Shown here piece by piece: positions 47,070-59,574 of a stretch of DNA of 64,000 nucleotides. A program made the translations under genes and the position numbers. How positions within the stretch are numbered: position 1 is the first letter of the stretch; the number at the start of each line of letters is the position of its first letter. The notes beneath the pieces are model-generated. The model searched no databases. It was not told where the DNA came from and was given only the letters and a program-made list of their open reading frames with translations. Location: NCBI GenBank assembly GCA_018894105.1, contig CM032128.1, positions 12,133,001 through 12,197,000 of the forward strand, written 5' to 3'. This stretch comes from Jacaranda mimosifolia (lineage: Eukaryota > Streptophyta > Magnoliopsida > Lamiales > Bignoniaceae).

Positions 47070-49129
47070 ATTCTGTAACACCCCTGAAATTCGATATTTT
47101 GAAAATAATGAAAAAAGGACCCAATTGCAAGAAAATGAGAAGTTTTGGGGTCAATTTACAATTTGAGGAAAGCGGATTGAACCAAATTTGAAAACTCTTG
47201 GGGTTTCTTGGTAATTATTTTAGGTCAAAGTGGTCAAATTAGGCATAAATTATTTCTTGGGACTGAATTGAAGTGTTGTGATTTTCCTAGAGGACCTAAT
47301 TGAAGAAGGAGATAATTCTGGGGACTAATCTGAAATTTGGAAAAGTTGGCTTTGATAAAAGAAATCTGGCAAATTGCATTTCTTTTCCATTTCATTTCTT
47401 CTTCATTTTTTCCTTCTCCACACCGTGACCACCTTCACCCGGCGACCACCTTTCACCAAACCAAACCAACCAAACCTTTCCCCTCACTCCCAGCTACACT
47501 TTGATACCTCATGCATAGCATTCTGCCAACGGGATCACCGGATTCTTGAAGCTCAAAATGGGGTGGCGACGGTGCTTGATGGGCAATGCCAGACGGTGGC
47601 CCAAACTTATTTCTAAGCATGTTTTCTGGTAGCTCTCAGTGTGAGGAAGCTTGATATACCCTTGCATGAGAGTTTGGCACGGCGGTAGAGCCTGAAAATG
47701 GTGATTGGAGACGGTGATAAGGAAACCAACTTGGTGGCTGCTAAGCTCGATTGAGGGTGGTCTAGGCTAAGGAGCTGGAAACTGATTGTAGGGTTGGATT
47801 CAGGAGCTCGAGAGGAACATTTTGGTGGTGGTGGCAAATTTTTTGGCGGCAGTGCTCCGGCGACCCTAAAGCAGTATTTTTAGCTTGTCGCGGTGATCGT
47901 GGCAGTGCTCTTGGTTCATTATTCAAGGCCTCGATAAGCAATTTGGGTAATAGGGAGTGTGAGTATTAAGATTTAATTGGTTGTAACTTGTTATATATAT
48001 AATGCATATGTTGTACTTCCCTAATTTAGCTTGTACTTATGCAGTAAAGATCATGGTACATACATATATATATGTATATATATTTCTCATGCAAGGAAGC
48101 ATATAAGTTAGAGAACCCGGATATTGCTATGTTATGATAATTTGGGATTAATTTAGTTAACTAAAGGATTTGAACCTTAACTTGTGGATTTGTGGATTTG
48201 AAACCAAGTGATAGTAATTGGACCATTATTGTGAAATTTGGAGGATATGATGAGAATGATTATGTAATTAAGGACTAGTTATTGCTTAGTCATTAGATTT
48301 GATGTGAAACCGAGACTGATGTGGGAATAATCGAACTTATTGGTCACTATTAGGTCGATAGCGCAGTTTAAGTTTTAAACTATCATGTTAATATGGTTAT
48401 TTAGTGAATTTGGATTAATGACGAGCATGATAGTGATGTTGGGAGTTAAATATGGATTTTGACTGTAATTATACTATTTTGGTTAGGTGAAGTGGAATTT
48501 GGACCCGAGGACCAATAGACGGCAGATTGTGGTAGCTTTATCTGAGACTACAAGAGGTGAGGGTCTGCCAATTTGGCACTTCATTTCACTTTTTGGTATT
48601 TGTGATAAACCCCTGAAAGGGTTACTGTTTCTGCACTAACTATATTGTTATTGAAATCTGTGATCTGTTAAGATTTCTTTGATATTCTGTTATCAGATAC
48701 GAACACCCATATGAGAGTTAGTTTGTTATGGTTTTGTTTCCTGTTTGTTCTGGCACCCAAAACATTTATCTGATATATGTTATATGTTCGTTTTGTTATC
48801 TATCCCGTTATCTGTACTATTCTGATATCCGACTGTCCTGTTATTCGATTATTCCACTATATTGTCTGTTATGATATATGTACTGTCCCATACTGTTACC
48901 ATTTACCTTTTCGGCATTATCGTTATCTGGTATTAGCAATGCGCTAGCGATTACCCCTTATGCATCTGTGTCAACTGTACTTGGTACTTGTACTTGCTTG
49001 TAAGTCTGATAGATCCTGGGCTATTCTCTGAGTACTTATCTGTAAGTATGGTACGTCAAGGGCCATTCCTTGGGTATTTTGTTCTATGTACGTTAGGGGC
49101 TATTCCCTGGGTATTAAGTTTGTCAGCCA

Positions 49130-49660
49130 CATGCTAGGGCTATTCCTAGGTATGGGCGATGTGTCAGGGCTATTCCCGAGCATCAGTGATGTGCTAGCAC
49201 TATTCTTAGGCATCTTCCGTCCGTCTGTTAGCCATATGCTAGGGCTATTTCTAGGTATGGGTGATGTGTCAAGGCTATTCCTGAGCATCAGTGATGTGCT
49301 AGGGCTATTCCTAGGCATTTTCCTCCGTCTGTTAGCTATATGCTAGGGCTTTTCCTAGGTATGGGTGATGTGTTAGGGCTATTCTTGAGCATCAATCATG
49401 TGCTAGGGCTATTCCTGGGCATCTACTGTTGTTTATCTGTGATGTGCTAGGACTATTCCTGGGCATCTACCGTCCATTTGTCTGTGATGTGCTAGGGCTA
49501 TTCCTAGGCATTTACCATCTGTTTGTCTGTGATGTGCTAGGGCCATTCCTAGGCACCTACTGTCTATTTATCTGTGATGTGCTAGGGCTACTCTTGGGCA
49601 TCTACTGTCTGTCAGTGATGTGCTAAGGAGACTCCTAGGCGTCTTCTGTTTGTCTTTCAC
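49130..49660 (+). repeat. Minisatellite in GypF 5' LTR
   Basis: Tandem units with GATGTGCTAGGGCTATTCCT. Unit starts at 49441, 49486, 49531 and 49576 are exactly 45 bp apart, and the next is at 49617. The left part (49130-49430) alternates with a GATGTGTCAGGGC variant. Each good unit holds the inverted repeat CTAGG-GCTATT-CCTAG. Open frames through it encode repeats such as DVLGLFLGIY and are by-products. Confidence 0.9.
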
Positions 49661-49686
49661 TTGTTTGTCTGTGATGTACTGGGGAG

Positions 49687-50502
49687 TAGACCTGGCAATT
49701 GGGTACCCATGGGTAACCCAATTACGGGTATCAACGGGTTGGGTAAATTTACCCACGAGTAAATTTACCTCTTTTTTAATGGGTACGAGATATGGGACCC
49801 GTTACCCATGAGGATGGGTAACGGGTAACCCGCAGGTACCCGTAATTTTTTGTTTAATTTTATTATTATTATTTTTTTATAATATTTAAAGGTAAATTTG
49901 ATGTTACTCAAATATTAACTAAATAAAACTACAAAAAAAAAGACTACAAATTTCAAACATTAAATTGAACAAATACCTAAAGCATAATAATAATATTGTA
50001 GTTTAAAACTTATATCTTAAGTATTTAAAATCTACCAAATTTAAAGTACATCACATTCAAAAGTTCAAGCTTAAATTCCATTACATGCCAAATGTTTTTT
50101 AAATTGAAAATTTAAATATCAAACAAACATTGTTGTTCTTGTAGAAAAAGATGTTGCATCTATAGGAATATGCACAACAAGTTGTTTTAGGATATAATTT
50201 AATTTAATTTGCTATAAATTTTTAATTTATGAAATCAAAAATTAATATTTAGATTAAAAATATTTATATGTAAATATATATAAATATATAATATAAATTT
50301 ATATAATATATAATATAATATATATATAAATAAATAAAATTTTTACGGGTTACCCACGAGTACCAACGGGTTGGGCTAAAAGATGGTGGGTAAATTTGGG
50401 TACGGGTAAAATTACCCGCGATTTTTTAGGTAAGAGAAACAAGGCTCATTACCCGTATTTTTTTGGGTACCCGCGGGTATGGATTGAATTTTGCCATGTC
50501 TA
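49687..50502. mobile_element. Non-autonomous hAT element in GypF 5' LTR
   Basis: 816 bp with terminal inverted repeats TAGACCTGGCAA and TAGACATGGCAA (as the reverse complement of the right end) and a perfect 8 bp TSD, CTGGGGAG (49679-49686 and 50503-50510). The subterminal regions are packed with GGGTAACCC, GGGTACCCG and ACGGGTA motifs on both sides, and the middle is AT-rich. The second GypF LTR has the empty site (TACTTGGGAGATTCC near 52783). No transposase frame. Confidence 0.88.
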
Positions 50503-51108
50503 CTGGGGAGATTCCTAAACATCTAATATGTGACAAGCTGCCACGCTTGAATATGATCCATTGAATTGAATAAGATTTGTTCTGATAAACCTGTCTCGTT
50601 TTTCATGCTTATATCCTAATGGATAATGATATGTTCTTGCTTGATTCATACTGGCACTTGTATTGATATTGAACTATGAACTGTTGAGTTACTCTTTCCT
50701 CGACAGGTTTCTTTTAATTACGGTTATGATATCCCTCACTAAGTCCTTCGGACTTAACCCCGTGCTTTATGTCTCAGACAGGTTTAAGTGAATGAAGTAA
50801 AATTTTGACTAGAAATGAATAAGTGCTTCATGTAATGGAATGGGTTCCTTTGATTGATGTAATTGGTTCGGATTGGCATTGATGTCTTAAGGCATGTATA
50901 TGTTTTGTTAGTGGTTAAGAAGTTATGACTTGTATTTAATGTTTTGAGAAGTTGGTAAGCTTGAAATCCGCTGCTACATGTGTTTGATAAGCTTTGAATT
51001 TTTCTGATAGGTTTATTGATCGTATTGTTTATTTACGGACTTGAATTAAGATTGAATTGGAGTGGTGCCTCAGCTTATGTTCTATCCCGAGATGGGGCGC
51101 TATTGAGG

Positions 51109-51120
51109 TGGTATCAGAGC
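51109..51120 (+). other. GypF primer-binding site
   Basis: TGGTATCAGAGC, perfect tRNA-iMet match, about four bases after the LTR. Confidence 0.88.
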
Positions 51121-51133
51121 CTGGGTTTTGATG

Positions 51134-53406
51134 ACGGTGCTCTTGGTTCATGATTCGAGGCCTCGATATGCAATTAGGGTAATAGGGGAGTGTGAGGATT
51201 AAGGTTTAATTTGTTGTACCTTGTTATATGTATAACGCATATGTTGTACTTCCCTAATTTAGCTTGTACTTATGCAGTAAGGATCATGGTATATGGATAT
51301 ATATATATATTTCCCATGCAATGAGGCATATAAGTTAGCGAACCCGGATATTGTTATGTTATGATAATTTGGGATTAACTGAGTTAATTAAAGGATTTGA
51401 ACCTTAACTTGTGGATTTATGGATTTGAAACCAAGTGATAGTAATTGGACCATTATTGTGAAATTTGGATGATATGATGAGAATGATTATGTAATTAAGG
51501 ACTAGTTATTGCTTAGTCATTAGATTTGACATGAAACCGAGACTAAAGTGGGAATAATTGATCTTATTGGTCATTATTGGGTCGATAGAGCCGTTTAAGT
51601 TTTAAACTATTGTATTAATGTGGTTATTTAGTGAATTTAGATTAATGATAAGCATGATAATGATGCTGGGAGTTAAATATAGATTTTAACTGTAATTATA
51701 CTATTTTGGTTAAGTGAAGTGGAATTTGGACCCGAGGACTAGTAGACGGCAGATTATGGTAGCTTTCTCTGAGACTACAAGAGGTGAGGGTCTGCTAATC
51801 TGGCACTTCATTTCACTTTTTGGTATTTGTGATAAACCCCTGGGAGGATTACTGTTTCTAAACTGACTGTATAGTTATTGAAATTCGTGATCTGTTAAGA
51901 TCTCTTTGATATTCTGTTATCTGATACGGACACCCCTGTGAGGGTTATTCTGTTATGATTCAGTTTCTTGTTTATTTTGGCACCCAAAACGTTTATCTAA
52001 TATATGTTATCTGTCTGCTATGTTATCTATCCCGTTATCTGTACTGGTCTGATAGCTGACTGTACCTGTTATTCGACTGTTCCGCTATATTATCTGTTCT
52101 GCTATCTACCTATTTTGATATTTATATTGTCCTATATTGTTATTGTTTGCTTTGTTGGCATTATTGTTACCTATTAGCAATGCGCTAGGGATTATCCTTA
52201 GGCATCTGTGTCAACTGTACTTAGTACTTGTACTTGTTTGTAAATCTAATACGTCAGGGGCTTTTCTATGAGTACTTGTCTGTAAGTATGATACGTCAAG
52301 GGCTATTCCTTAAGTATTCTGTTCTATGTACGCTAAGGGCTATTCCCTGGGTATTCAGTTTGTCAGCCATATGCTAGGGCTATTCCTAGGTATGAGTGAT
52401 GTGTCATGGCTATTCCTTAGCATCAGTGATGTACTAGGTCTATTCCTAGGCATCTTCCGTCCGTCGTTAGCCATATGCTAGGGCTATTTATAGGTATGGG
52501 TGATGCGTCAAGGTTATTCCTGAGCATCTGCGATGTGCTAGGGCTATTCCTAAGCATCTTCCGTCCGTCTGTTAGCCATATGCTAGGGCTATTCTTAGGT
52601 ATGGGTGATGTGTCAGGGCTATTCCAGAGCATCAATGATGTGTTAGGGCTATTCCTAGGCATCTACCGTCTGTTTGTCTATGATGTGCTAGGGCTACTCC
52701 TGGGCATCTACCGTCTATCAGTAATGTGCTAGGAAGACTCCTAGGCATCTTCCGTCTATCTTTCGCTTGTTTGTCTGCGATGTACTTGGGAGATTCCTAA
52801 ACATCTAATATGTGTCAAGCTGCCATGCTTGAATATGATCGATTGAATTGAATAAGATTTGTTCTGATAAACCTGTCTCGTTTTTCGTACTTATATCCTG
52901 ATGGATAATGATCTGTTCTTGCTTGATTCGTACTGGCACTTGTATTGATATTGAACTATGAACTATTGAGATACTTTTTCCTCGACAGGTTTCTTTTAAT
53001 TACTGTTATGATATCCCTCACTAAGTCCTTCGAACTTACCCCCATTTTTTATCTCTTAGACAAGTCTAAGGGAAGAAAGTAAAGTTTTGACTAGAAATGA
53101 AAAAGTGCTTCATGTAATGGAATGGGTTCCTTTGATTGATGTAATTGGTTTTAGTGGCATGGTGATATGTTAGGATTGGCATTGATGTCTTAAAGCCTGT
53201 ATATGTTTTGTTAGTGGTTAAGAAGTTATGACTTGTATTTAATATTTTTAGAAGTTGGTAAGCTTGAAATCCGCTGCTATATGTGTTTGATAAGTTTGAA
53301 ATTTTCTGATGGGTTTATTGATCATATTGTTTATTTTTGGGCTTGAATTAAGATTGAATTGAAGTGGTGCCTCAGCTTATGTGCTATCCCGAGAGGGGGC
53401 ACCACA
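51134..53406 (+). repeat. GypF 3' LTR, left part missing
   Basis: Matches 47900-51104 of the first LTR from GACGGTGCTCTTGGTTCATG onward. About 830 bp of LTR start are absent. Ends GGGGGCACCACA. The minisatellite (52360-52760) is shorter than in the 5' LTR. Palindrome TAAGTCCTTCGAACTTA at 53022-53038. Confidence 0.85.
52360..52760 (+). repeat. Minisatellite in GypF 3' LTR
   Basis: Same unit family as 49130-49660, with fewer GATGTGCTAGGGC units and different variants. Copy number changed after insertion. Confidence 0.85.
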
Positions 53407-55934
53407 GATTCTTTAAAATTACTGTATATTAACATAATTATTGAATTATAAATATAACTAAAAATAATAAAATAAAAATAAAAATATCACAAAATTATCA
53501 AGTAATTAGTAAAATTAAATTTAAATTTTTATAATTTAGTATTTAAAAGTTTGCAACATAAGAAGACATCTCATATACATTATGTCATAAAAAATAAATT
53601 TCAAAATTGTTCAGCGAGAAGTTAAAAAAAATTTAAAACATCCAAAAATAAAAATCTATGAATATGATTATCTACTTTATTAAAAAAAGAAAATATTATG
53701 CGATCAAAAGCTAACAGCTAATTGCATTAAAAAATAAAAATATATGAGAATGATATAAAACACAAAATTGATGGCTTGAAAGTTGTTTGAAAAAATTTAA
53801 AATTATGATACTTTAAGATTGTTTTAGACTTAAAAGAGGATGAATATATATTAGGTTAAAACTTAAAATAAAAAGAATTAGATAATATGTTAGTATCCAA
53901 GGATTAGAAAATTCTTATTTAATTTTATTGTTTGATTAAAAATCAATTAAGTCAAGACAAAACTATGATAGTAAAGATAAAAAAAATTAAAAAAATAAAA
54001 TAAATATATAAAATAATTACAAAGTTAAGATCAAATTAGTATATAATTAAGTTTATAGAAAACTTTTTATTTGACTCATAGCTTAGTTATTGAGTAATTA
54101 AGTGAAGAAAAAAGTTTGATATTAATTATGCAAAGTTAAAATCATAGTAAATTGATAAAGTAATTATAAGCTCAAAATTAATTTTAAATAGGAATTAGTG
54201 ATAGGATATGAGGATGAAATTAGAATGTAAAATAAATTATGGAAAAAATAAATTATTATGTTCATTCTCAATTTCTTTGTATGAATGTAATTGGATCTTC
54301 ATATTATATTTCACAAATAGCAGAAAAAAAAGTGAATAACAAAAAAAGTTGTTAACCTTTCAAACAATCACAATTAAAAAAAATAAAAAAATAAAATTAT
54401 ATATATATATATATATTGATAGACTAAATAATGTTTAGAGTTATAAACTTAAAAAGTTAACAGGTGCATTTTCTATTGAAATAACCATCTCAAATTTTTT
54501 TTAAATATATCAAAAATGATCTAAGAATATATATTGATGTAGCATATAAAAATTTTAAAAAGAGTTTGAATTATAAATATTTATACATGCATAATTATAA
54601 ATATATGAATATAAAATGACATACTTCTAAAATTATAAATATTGAAAAATTGAAATAAAATTTTAAAATATTGAAACAAAAAAAAATAGATCTCAACCTA
54701 TAAAACTATAGACTTAGATGAGTAAAAAACAAAAAAATGAATTGAAAAATAAATTACAAAATTTAACAATAAAGTAATAACTTGATTGAAAAAATGAGTG
54801 AAAGGGTGCTAAATGTATAATAATGTAAATAAAATAGAAATTAAATGATAAAATTTATCAATAATTAAGGAGAAAAATGTAACTAATAAAAATAAAATAA
54901 AATTAAGAATATTAAGTGCAATTAATAAACATCATAATAAATGAATTGATAACATAAACTAAGTAGTAAACAAAAAAGATATAGAAATTCACAAATTTAA
55001 TAGTAATAAAAGCTAATAATAGACTTTATTTAGTTTGAAAAGAAAATTATAGCACTAAAATCCAAAAAAAATATCTTCCATCATGTAATATACCTGCACT
55101 AAAATCCAAAAAAATATCTTTCATCATGTAATATACCTAAATAAACCAAAAAAGAAAGAAAATAAAATCAGAAAATGATCAATAAAATCAAATAAACAAT
55201 AAACACTTTGAATAATGAGCTAAAAATGCACACAAAGAGATAGAAGGGAAAAAATGCTAGAAAATAAAGAGGACACAAAGAATGGAGTTAAAAAATGATA
55301 GAACCTGATAATATTAATAAAATGACTTTTGAAAGACTTTGTATGTAGTGGTATAGATACAAATTAGTTATTAAAATAAGAGAAAATCATACAAAATTTA
55401 TCAAACTATAGAGTTCAAATAATTAAGAAATCTTCCACATATTGGAAGTAGAGATGGAAAAAAAAGTGTCGATAAAATACAATTATTTTTTGATATTAGA
55501 GATAAATAATGAATATTGTTCTAATCAAGAAAATGATTCTAAAAAATTAGATATCTTTAAAAATAATAAATAATATTGAATTTTAGTTATAACTAAAAAT
55601 TAATTTTTTATTTAATATAAAAAAAACTCAAAATTCTAAAATTTCAAAATTCAGTCAAAATTGCACAATTATGAGTTCCACACTGTTGTACTATCTATAC
55701 TATAGATATATAGATATATTTTAAATTTTGAATGAAAGAAAATTAGAGATAATATACAATCATATCGATTAGAAATAATAATCAACAAATAATGAAATTT
55801 TTTTAAATGAATTAAAATGCTCAAAATTCTAAGAATTTGCCATCTGGCCAAAATTGCCCAATTAGAATTAAAATTACATAATTATGGATCACACACCATT
55901 GTACTTTATATAATAGTATAGACTAGCGCAAACC

Positions 55935-55949
55935 CCTTGCTATGCACGG
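55935..55949 (-). other. Helitron gamma 3' subterminal hairpin
   Basis: Plus CCTTGC-TAT-GCACGG: five of six positions pair around a 3-base loop, eight bases from CTAG. The geometry is the same as in beta. Confidence 0.6.
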
Positions 55950-56480
55950 TATATTTACTTAACTAAATTACACTAAAAAAATATAAATATGCAAATATTG
56001 TTTTATAATGATGGGAATATATATGAACAACTTATCTACTCTGAACTTTATCGTGCAGAGGATCTACGACTTTAGTTTCAAATCATGTTCTAATTCATTT
56101 GGGCCAAGTAAATCCATAGAAAAAAATATAAATTTTATACTATTTCAAAAATAGTTTTTAGTAATAAAATTATTTTGATACAAAAAACTACGATCCTTTA
56201 TCAGCTTGAATGTTCTATATTAAATCAAGAAGAAGTTCAGAAATATATAAAATATTGTTTAAGAAATTCTTGTTGCGTATACAAAAATTAATAAATAGAG
56301 ACCAAACTACAAAAATTATGTAACACATCGAAATAGGATATTTTAGAGAAACTTGGGTTATTTAATTAATCACATAGAAAAGATTTATAATGAATAAATA
56401 AAACTAATTAATTAATTAAAATGACAAAACAAATTAAAAAGTAGTTCTTAAAACCAAGTAAATCTGAAAAGGGGAAAATT

Positions 56481-59258
56481 TGTAACACTCCTAAAATTTC
56501 GTATTTTGGAAGATAAGAATTAAGAAATAAAGATATTGGTTGGTCGGATTTTAGGACTTGGAAAATAAATTAAAAGGACTTAATTGTAGGGAAATTAGAA
56601 ATTTTGGGGTCAATCCGTAATTTGAAAAAACCTAATTGAACTTTATTGGAAAGTTTGGGGTTTGCATGGAATCAATTTTTGGTTAAATAAGCCAAAGTGA
56701 GGCACACACTTAGTTTGGGGCTAAATTGAAGTTTGTGAAAATCTTGGTGGACCTAATTATAAGCTGGACAAACGTTTTAGGGGCCAAATCAGAATTTCTA
56801 AAAGTTTCCCTATAAGTATGTCATTTTGCATTTCCACCCCCATTTCTACCTTCTTCTTCACAGAAACACCATCTCTCTCACTCTCCGGCGATCACTTTAG
56901 CAACACCCCAAAACAGAAAATCTATCCAACCATCTTTTTCACCTCATTACGGCGAACACGCTGGTATCACATGCAACCAAAATCGGCAGTGCATGGCTAG
57001 AAAAATCGAGGATCGAGGTGGCGTACAGCAAAGGGTGATGGTTTTCCACTTTTCGGTGACTTCTGAAGGTGGACCAAAGGTCGGTCTTGATGGGTTGAGC
57101 TTGGTGAACAAGCTAGTAGCTTTAGTTTCGTGAACAAACGACTAGCGGAGTAGACTAGGGTGTGGTGGCACGCAGTGATGTACAGATGGTTAGTTAGATT
57201 TTTCGGCCAATTGGCCCTCAATTCGGCAGTAAAAGTGAAAACTGACTTGGGGATTGTGTTTATTGAGCAGAGGTGAGTTTACCGATGGTGGTGACTATCT
57301 TCGGCGACAACACGGCGGCCAAGCTAAAATAGTATCTTCAGCTCATGGCGGCGATCACGGTGGTGCCATTGGTTTGTGATTTTGAGGTCCAATTAAGCAA
57401 AACTTGGGTAATGACCGGAGTTGGAGTTAATATATATTGTACCGTTATTCCTTATCAAATCTTGTATTATGCTAACAAATGAAGATATTAGCATATGAAT
57501 TGTAAAAAATTTCCCCATGCATGGATTATAGAATAGCTTAGTAGGCTCGGATCTGTATTATTATATGATAAGTTTAGGTTAATTGAGTTAATTAAGTGAT
57601 TAAATTTTGATTTTATAGATTTGGAACCTAAGTGATAATAATTGGATTATTTAAGATGATATGGAACCAAGATTCGGAACATGCGTGTACCATTATAAGA
57701 TTAGAGAACTCGGATTTGTATTATTATATGATAATCTTGGGATTAATTGAGTTAATCAGAAGAGAAAACCATAATTTCATGAACTTGAGACCTAAGTAGC
57801 GATAGTTGAGTGAACTATGATGAGTGGACTATTATTGTTGATTTGGGATGATCATACGAGGTTAATTATATAAATAAGGACCTGATTATGCCTTTTGCTA
57901 GTACCAATATAAACCCCGTAAATATTCCCTTATTGACAGCATAATTAGCCGTACCGTAATGATAGTACTGATCGAACCCAAAATGCCATATTAAGTGAAA
58001 AGCAATCGATTTTAGACTGTTAATAGCAAGATTGTAATTATTGGAGATTATTAAGGATTATTAGAGTTGAATGGAGATTTTGAATGTGAATCTACTCTTT
58101 TGGTTAGGTGACGAAGAAGTGGGTCCCGCAAAACAGTAGATTGCTGACTGTGGATTGCATCTTCTGAGACTATGGAGGTGAGGGTCTAACCTCTTGGGTA
58201 TTTGCTTATATACCTTGTGAGGGTCTGCCAATCTAACATTTTCTCATATCTATCTGTTATTATGATAAAACCCCTGTGAGGGTTCCTATTTCTGTATTAT
58301 ACTAAATTGTGTTTATTGAAATCTGTGAATTGTTCAAAATCTGCTTGTTATCTATTAATTGACTTGTACACCCATGTGAGGGTTATTTCTTGATCGTGCT
58401 TTGATATGACTTTGTCCTTGTCTGTTCTGGCGTGAAGAACTCTTGTTTGTTATTTGTATCACTCATTTATCGATTACTGCCCTATTGTTTGTTACCGTTC
58501 CGTGAAGTGGATCCTAGCTATTAAGCTCGGCATGAGCCATTAAGTGGATCCCAGCTATTATGCCCAGGATGCCGGTCTGTTTAGCTGACTGACTGACTGA
58601 TTGATTAACTGACTGATTGATCGACTGACTGACTAATTGACCGACCGACCAACTGACTGACGGAATAATTGATTTTCTGACTGATTGGCTGACTGACCCA
58701 TCAACTGTCTGATTGACTGACTAACTGGTACAAAGAGATATTCCTATTTGCTAAAACCTTTATTTGTATCTGATATGTTCTTGTTTGGATGGTTTAATGT
58801 TAATTTGTTGAGTTGATTCTTCCTCGATAGATGCCTTTTGCTTATGATTACGATTATCCCTCACTAAGTCCTTTGGACTTACCCTCTTGTTTTATCTTTA
58901 ATTCTCTCAGATATGGTTAAGTGATGAATTTGGACTCTAGGTTTAAATCGGAGAACATATTTTGTAATAGAAATTATGTTTATAAATTGAGTACTTTTGG
59001 ACATTTTGTATACCTCAGGAGTATTGTGATATGTCGGGTTTGAACTTAAGGCTTGTAGTATGTTTAGAACAATGAATGATGGGAACTGTTATGACATGTA
59101 ATTTGTACTTTTGTTAAGGTTTGCTTAAGTTGAAATCTACTGTTATTTTTGATAAGTTTGAAAAGTTCGTTATGGGCATATTGATTGTTTATGTGTTAAG
59201 AATTAAGATTAAACTGAGTAGCATCTCAGCTAGGGGCTATCCCGAATGGGATGTTACA
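56481..59258 (+). repeat. Solo gypsy LTR G
   Basis: 2778 bp, TGTAACACTCCTAAAATTTCG to GGGATGTTACA, flanked by AAATT (56476-56480) and AAACT (59259-59263). No PBS or internal part. Close in sequence to H and to the GypD LTR. Palindrome TAAGTCCTTTGGACTTA at 58865-58881. Confidence 0.8.
58584..58728. repeat. Degenerate GACT tetranucleotide repeat
   Basis: GCTGACTGACTGACTGATTG and similar units (GACT, GATT, GACC) over about 145 bp inside solo LTR G, where H, D and F carry other tandem repeats. Confidence 0.85.
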
Positions 59259-59559
59259 AAACTGGTGCATATATGTATATGTATATAAATTACACACATT
59301 ATTTACACACAGGTAACTTGAAAAATATTAAATAAATTTGATTAAGAAAAAATATGAATAAAAACCATAATAAAACAATGAAAGTGAAAATAATAATAAT
59401 TTTTAAAAATAGAATTGAAAAAACTATCTTTCAAATATGGTATTTATAGTCCAAAATAGAAGAAGAAAAACATATCAATTTAGAGAATATTGAATAGAAA
59501 AATTGAACCAACAAAGAGGAACTATAATGAGTTACAAACTAAACCAAATTACTATAATA

Positions 59560-59574
59560 GGGGGGGGGGGGGGG
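59560..59574. repeat. G homopolymer
   Basis: Fifteen G in a row inside Helitron gamma. Length is likely to vary and may be miscalled. Confidence 0.85.

Larger units (their letters stand above)
47074..51104 (+). repeat. GypF 5' LTR
   Basis: About 4.03 kb, including an 816 bp hAT element and its 8 bp duplication; about 3.2 kb without them. Starts TGTAACACCCCTGAAATTCG and ends GGGGCGCTATTG, where relatives have GGGGCGTTACA. Contains the palindrome TAAGTCCTTCGGACTTA (50740-50756). Confidence 0.82.
47074..53406 (+). mobile_element. Gypsy element GypF, interior almost wholly lost
   Basis: A complete LTR (47074-51104), a perfect PBS (51109-51120), 13 further bases, then a second LTR lacking its first 0.8 kb (51134-53406). 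The element is flanked by a perfect five-base TSD, GATTC (47069-47073 and 53407-53411). Nothing of gag or pol remains. Both LTRs carry a long minisatellite. A hAT element (49687-50502) sits only in the first LTR. Confidence 0.85.
47043..55922 (-). mobile_element. Helitron-like element beta, interrupted by GypF
   Basis: The 3' end on the minus strand is CTAG at plus 47043-47046, followed by T, as required for Helitrons (CTRR, then host T). A hairpin (47055-47069; 6 bp stem with one mismatch, 3-base loop) ends eight bases before CTAG. The 5' end is TC at plus 55922-55921, in TCTATACTATTATATAAAG. GypF (47074-53406, GATTC duplicated) lies inside, so the element itself is about 2.5 kb. It is AT-rich and encodes nothing recognisable. 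Call based on end structure and on homology to alpha. Confidence 0.6.

Noticed and set aside
47374..47837. Short frames on both strands with proline-rich stretches
   Set aside because: They lie in the GypF LTR in a region similar to 42650-43100 of GypE; no shared reading frame.
49086..49346. Frame with repeated LGLFLGMGDVS peptides, resembling a repeat protein or membrane protein
   Set aside because: It is a translation of the LTR minisatellite; both strands are open because the unit length is a multiple of three.
58584..58728. Possible CRISPR-like or tandem array
   Set aside because: It is a degenerate four-base repeat without spacers, in a eukaryotic LTR.
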